Shown piece by piece: positions 11,412 through 13,885 of a stretch of DNA of 13,885 nt. The stretch is from a bacterium (GTDB taxonomy: Bacteria > Patescibacteria > Paceibacteria > UBA9973). The DNA is taken from NCBI GenBank assembly GCA_021813235.1, contig JAKALG010000012.1, forward strand, positions 1-13,885, written 5' to 3'. Both the position numbers and the translations under genes were made by a program. The first letter of the stretch is position 1; the number at the start of each line of letters is the position of its first letter. The notes under the pieces are model-generated. The model made no database searches, was not told the origin of the DNA, and worked only from the letters and a program-made list of their open reading frames with translations.

Positions 11412-12428
11412 ATGAAGAAAATTGATTTCCTAGCAATTGGAGACATAGTAATAGATGCTTTTATAAAGATAAAAGATGCCCACGTGCATTGTAAAGTAGA
11501 CACAGAAGCCTGTGAGCTCTGTTTAAGTTTCGGAGACAAGGTGCCTTATGAATCGCTTCATGTCATTCCAGCTGTTGGCAACAGTCCAAATGCTGCTGTG
11601 GCTGCTTCTCGCCTCGGACTTTCTACTGCTCTTATGACAAATATCGGGGGTGATCAAAATGGAAAGGATTGTCTTGCTGTATTAGAGAAAGAAAAAATAG
11701 ACACAACTTTTGTAAAGATAGATTCTGATAAAATTACAAATTATCATTATGTACTTTGGTATGACATTGATCGTACTATTTTGATAAAGCATCAAAATTA
11801 TGAACGTCATTGGATAGACACAAAAGAAGCAAGTGAAGTTTCTAAACCAGCTTGGATTTATCTAAGTTCTTTGGGTGAAGACTCTCTACCTTTTCATACA
11901 GAAATATCTGACTATCTAAAAAGACATAAAGATATCAAACTCGCTTTTCAACCAGGGACTTTTCAAATAAAATTTGGTGTGGAAAATTTAAAAGAAATTT
12001 ACGCACGAACAGAGGTTTTCTTTTGCAACTTACAGGAAGCTCAAAAGATATTAAAAATGGAAGATAAAAATGAAGACGTTTTAGTATTGTCAAAAGGCAT
12101 CGCAAATTTAGGACCAAAAATGGTTGTGATAAGTGATGGGCCAAAAGGTGCTTATCTTTATATGAATGGAGAGTTATGGCACAACCCTATTTATCCAGAT
12201 ATTGCCCCACCAGTAGAACGTACAGGCGCTGGAGATGCTTTTTCTTCAACATTCACAGCTGCACTCGCTTTAGGTAAAACTCCTCTTGAGGCTTTCTCTT
12301 GGGGGCCAATAAATGCAATGTCTGTAGTCCAAAAAATAGGAGCGCAAGAAGGGTTACTTAATCACGAAAAATTAGAAGAATATTTAAAGGTCGCACCAAG
12401 TGATTATAAGGTTAATAAAATGAATTAA
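11412..12428 (+). CDS. PfkB/ribokinase-family sugar or nucleoside kinase
   Basis: 338 residues. The fold starts at IDFLAIGDIVIDAF (4-17). The sugar-binding signature is AVGNSPNAAVAASRLG (about 54-69) and the C-terminal signature is ERTGAGDAFSSTF (269-281), where D275 is the expected catalytic base in the GAGD anion hole. VISDGPKGAYLY lies in the nucleotide-binding region. Residues 24-43 form an unusual insertion near the lid: HVHCKVDTEACELCLSFGDK, with H24, H26, C27, C34 and C37 clustered as in a possible metal site. The substrate cannot be assigned: ribokinase, adenosine kinase, fructokinase and ribose-1-phosphate kinase all share this fold. Transketolase genes lie just downstream on the other strand, so pentose metabolism is plausible. 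It is probably co-transcribed with the next gene. Confidence 0.9.
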   Translation: MKKIDFLAIGDIVIDAFIKIKDAHVHCKVDTEACELCLSFGDKVPYESLHVIPAVGNSPNAAVAASRLGLSTALMTNIGGDQNGKDCLAVLEKEKIDTTFVKIDSDKITNYHYVLWYDIDRTILIKHQNYERHWIDTKEASEVSKPAWIYLSSLGEDSLPFHTEISDYLKRHKDIKLAFQPGTFQIKFGVENLKEIYARTEVFFCNLQEAQKILKMEDKNEDVLVLSKGIANLGPKMVVISDGPKGAYLYMNGELWHNPIYPDIAPPVERTGAGDAFSSTFTAALALGKTPLEAFSWGPINAMSVVQKIGAQEGLLNHEKLEEYLKVAPSDYKVNKMN

Positions 12429-12435
12429 TAATATT

Positions 12436-12633
12436 ATGCAAGAAAAATATAATCAAAATATCGGCAGTCCAGACAACACATTAGAACACCCACATGAGGA
12501 AAGATGGAGTCAAAGAGACGAACAAATAAAAAAAGAAATAGAAAATTTATTAGAGAGATTAAAATCAGGTCAAGGTGATAAAAAAGAACTCATAAAAGAA
12601 TTAAAAGACATGGTCGAAAATATCCCTTCATAA
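12436..12633 (+). CDS. Small charged helical protein of unknown function
   Basis: 65 residues. The N-terminal third is polar (NIGSPDNTLEHPHEERW). A Lys/Glu-rich, probably coiled-coil helix (about 26-60, with ENLLERLKSG and KKELIKELKDM) follows. There is no signal peptide or membrane segment, and I do not recognise a family. It starts 7 nt after the kinase stop and shares the strand, so it is probably in the same transcript. Its stop codon TAA lies in the loop of the terminator hairpin, and its last codons overlap the end of the transketolase gene on the other strand. No Shine-Dalgarno site is visible. Confidence 0.6.
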   Translation: MQEKYNQNIGSPDNTLEHPHEERWSQRDEQIKKEIENLLERLKSGQGDKKELIKELKDMVENIPS

Positions 12634-12653
12634 ATTTGAAGGGTTTTTTCTTT
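12624..12653 (+). terminator. Intrinsic terminator of the pfkB operon
   Basis: CCCTTCA (12624-12630) pairs with TGAAGGG (12637-12643) around a 6-nt loop containing the TAA of the upstream small gene. T6-C-T4 follows (12644-12654). This is a strong plus-strand hairpin plus T-run. On the other strand the same bases encode the last seven residues of the transketolase C subunit (RKNPSNL) and its TGA stop. Confidence 0.75.
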
Positions 12654-13638
12654 TAAAAACTTGTTCTACTGCTTTTTTAATGTGTTCCACTCCCATTTCA
12701 TAATGCTCTATAAGTTCGTCTGGACTTCCTGATTGTCCAAAAAGATTTTTCACTCCTATAAATTCTATCGGTACAGGATAATTTTGTGCGAGCACTTCTG
12801 TGACAGCAGAACCCATTCCTCCATTTATTTGATGCTCTTCCACTGTCACGATAGCTCTAGTTTCTTTTGCGAGAGTAATAATGGCTTCCCTGTCTATCGG
12901 AGATATTGAAGACAAATTCATCACTTTAGTTTTTATACCTTCTCCTTCTAGTTTCTTAGCCGCGAGTATTGCACGGTGAGTGAGACTACCAGTGACTATG
13001 ATGCCGACTTGTGCTATTCCTACATCTGGTATCCAATAAATTTCACCCTTACCTATTTCATAAGGAGTTTCATCTGTGGTTATAATTGGCGTCTTTTCAC
13101 GAGCTAAACGTAAATATGCAGGCTTGCCACTTTTTACTAAAGCCTCTGTGGCCTTTTTTGCTTCAATCGCATCACAAGGAGAAATGACATCCATATTGGG
13201 CATAACTCTCATCAAAGCAATATCTTCTAGTGCTTGATGGGTGCCTCCGTCAGGACCGACAGAGATTCCTGCATGACTTCCGACTATTACAACTTTCCTG
13301 TCGTTATAGGCAATCGTCGTCCTTATCTGCTCCCAATTGCGTCCTGGAGAAAACATGGCATAAGAAGAACAAAAAGGAATTTTTCCCATTGCTGCCATAC
13401 CTGAAGAGACTGTCACCAAGTTTTGTTCTGCCACTCCCATTTCTATAAATCTTTTTGGAAATTTTTCAGCAAATAAATTCATCTGTGTGGACTCTGTCAA
13501 ATCTGCACACAAAGCAACAACATTTTTATTTTCCTCTCCAGCTTTGAGTAGCCCAAGTCCAAAACCCTTTCTGATAGGCACTTGCTCGCAATCTTCATTA
13601 AAGATTTTAGGATTAAGTTTTAGTTTAGGATTTAACAT
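12628..13638 (-). CDS. Transketolase, C-terminal subunit
   Basis: 336 residues, corresponding to the pyrimidine-binding and C-terminal domains of transketolase, as in two-gene transketolases. With the N subunit it transfers two-carbon units between sugar phosphates using thiamine diphosphate (non-oxidative pentose phosphate pathway). IEMGVAEQN (65-73) contains E71, the expected catalytic glutamate that activates the cofactor. GPDGGTHQALEDIALMR is the typical family stretch (about 128-144). The C-terminal transketolase domain begins near 205 and ends with NLFGQSGSPDELIEHY. It begins 6 nt after the N-subunit stop and in the same reading frame (TAA, two codons, ATG), so the split looks like a recent or simple gene fission; two-gene transketolases are common. 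DXS or pyruvate dehydrogenase E1-beta are less likely. The end overlaps the convergent small gene by 6 nt. Confidence 0.92.
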   Translation of the reverse strand: MLNPKLKLNPKIFNEDCEQVPIRKGFGLGLLKAGEENKNVVALCADLTESTQMNLFAEKFPKRFIEMGVAEQNLVTVSSGMAAMGKIPFCSSYAMFSPGRNWEQIRTTIAYNDRKVVIVGSHAGISVGPDGGTHQALEDIALMRVMPNMDVISPCDAIEAKKATEALVKSGKPAYLRLAREKTPIITTDETPYEIGKGEIYWIPDVGIAQVGIIVTGSLTHRAILAAKKLEGEGIKTKVMNLSSISPIDREAIITLAKETRAIVTVEEHQINGGMGSAVTEVLAQNYPVPIEFIGVKNLFGQSGSPDELIEHYEMGVEHIKKAVEQVFKRKNPSNL

Positions 13639-13644
13639 AAAAAT

Positions 13645-13885
13645 TTATATTGGTCTTCTATCTTTCAACTCTTTGAGAGCTTTTTCTCCTTGCTCTTTAT
13701 TTGGTGGCATGCCATGCCATTTATAATCATATTCCATGAAACTCACCCCCTTTCCAGGCACGGTGTGTGCGATGATTACGATGGGTTTATCTACCACCTT
13801 TTGTGCTTTTTCTACTGCCTCATTTAAATCTTGAAAATCATGCCCGCCTGTCTCTATTACTTCCCAATTATAAGCTCGCCATTTA
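13645..13885 (-). CDS. Transketolase, N-terminal subunit (C-terminal 79 residues only)
   Basis: This is the end of the thiamine diphosphate-binding subunit, which runs off the right edge. The visible frame shows YNWEVIETGGHDFQDLNEA, then PIVIIAHTVPGKGVSFME, then WHGMPPNKEQGEKALKEL, ending DRRPI. This matches the final part of N-terminal transketolase proteins: the glycine-histidine-aspartate loop, the T-x-x-GKG motif and the WHG motif. The next gene downstream, 6 nt away, is the matching C subunit, so they are one operon and should form one enzyme. The first base (13885) is part of an incomplete codon. Confidence 0.92.
   Translation of the reverse strand, partial: KWRAYNWEVIETGGHDFQDLNEAVEKAQKVVDKPIVIIAHTVPGKGVSFMEYDYKWHGMPPNKEQGEKALKELKDRRPI

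Noticed and set aside
12628..12630. TGA at the end of the transketolase gene as a recoded glycine codon, as in some CPR groups
   Set aside because: The protein ends at the expected family length and readthrough would add only a short unrelated tail, so TGA works as a stop here.
13644..13649. TATAAA 5 nt before the transketolase C-subunit ATG as a leaderless promoter
   Set aside because: It overlaps the stop codon of the N subunit, has no -35 at a suitable distance, and the two subunits should be co-transcribed.

Overview
The window is AT-rich, gene-dense bacterial DNA. It most resembles a Patescibacteria/CPR genome, probably Parcubacteria. Reasons: very short or overlapping intergenic gaps, few clear Shine-Dalgarno sites, a two-gene transketolase, an O-antigen-ligase-like membrane protein fused to TPRs, PKD/lamin-tail surface proteins, and small conserved hypotheticals. 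The lineage is an inference from gene style; there is no rRNA or other marker here. Stops are TAA, TAG and one TGA, which fits the standard bacterial code.

Layout. 1-222 (-) is the start of a secreted protein that runs off the left edge. 223-554 is A-rich non-coding DNA ending in a promoter overlapped by 10-bp tandem repeats. 555-833 (+) is a small MerR/BldC-like DNA-binding protein, convergent with and overlapping murJ. From 11366 down to 830 everything is on the minus strand: a PKD/lamin-tail anchored surface protein, a 71-aa hypothetical, the GTPase YchF, a class I methyltransferase, a four-helix membrane protein, leucyl-tRNA synthetase, an O-antigen-ligase-like/TPR protein and MurJ. 11412-12633 (+) holds a PfkB-type sugar kinase and a 65-aa helical protein. 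These end in a terminator embedded in the 3' end of the convergent transketolase C-subunit gene (12628-13638, -). The N-subunit gene lies upstream of that and runs off the right edge.

How the genes fit together. MurJ and the ligase-like protein are cell-envelope glycan functions. LeuRS, YchF and the methyltransferase are translation-related. The kinase and transketolase suit sugar-phosphate or pentose metabolism. The two surface proteins are exported.

Most unusual points. (1) GC-rich perfect or near-perfect palindromes sit in AT-rich DNA. Two lie in frame inside leuS, where they encode 33-aa and about 13-aa insertions; one lies in the PKD protein gene; a double hairpin lies in the ligase leader. 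They resemble Rickettsia-type palindromic elements that enter coding genes. (2) -10-like hexamers lie 5-7 nt before several start codons, suggesting leaderless transcription. (3) A 10-bp-phased direct-repeat operator overlaps the promoter of the MerR/BldC-like gene. (4) Two heptamer arrays lie between the ligase gene and murJ. (5) YchF and LeuRS appear to lack family segments. All calls were made by eye; no searches were run.
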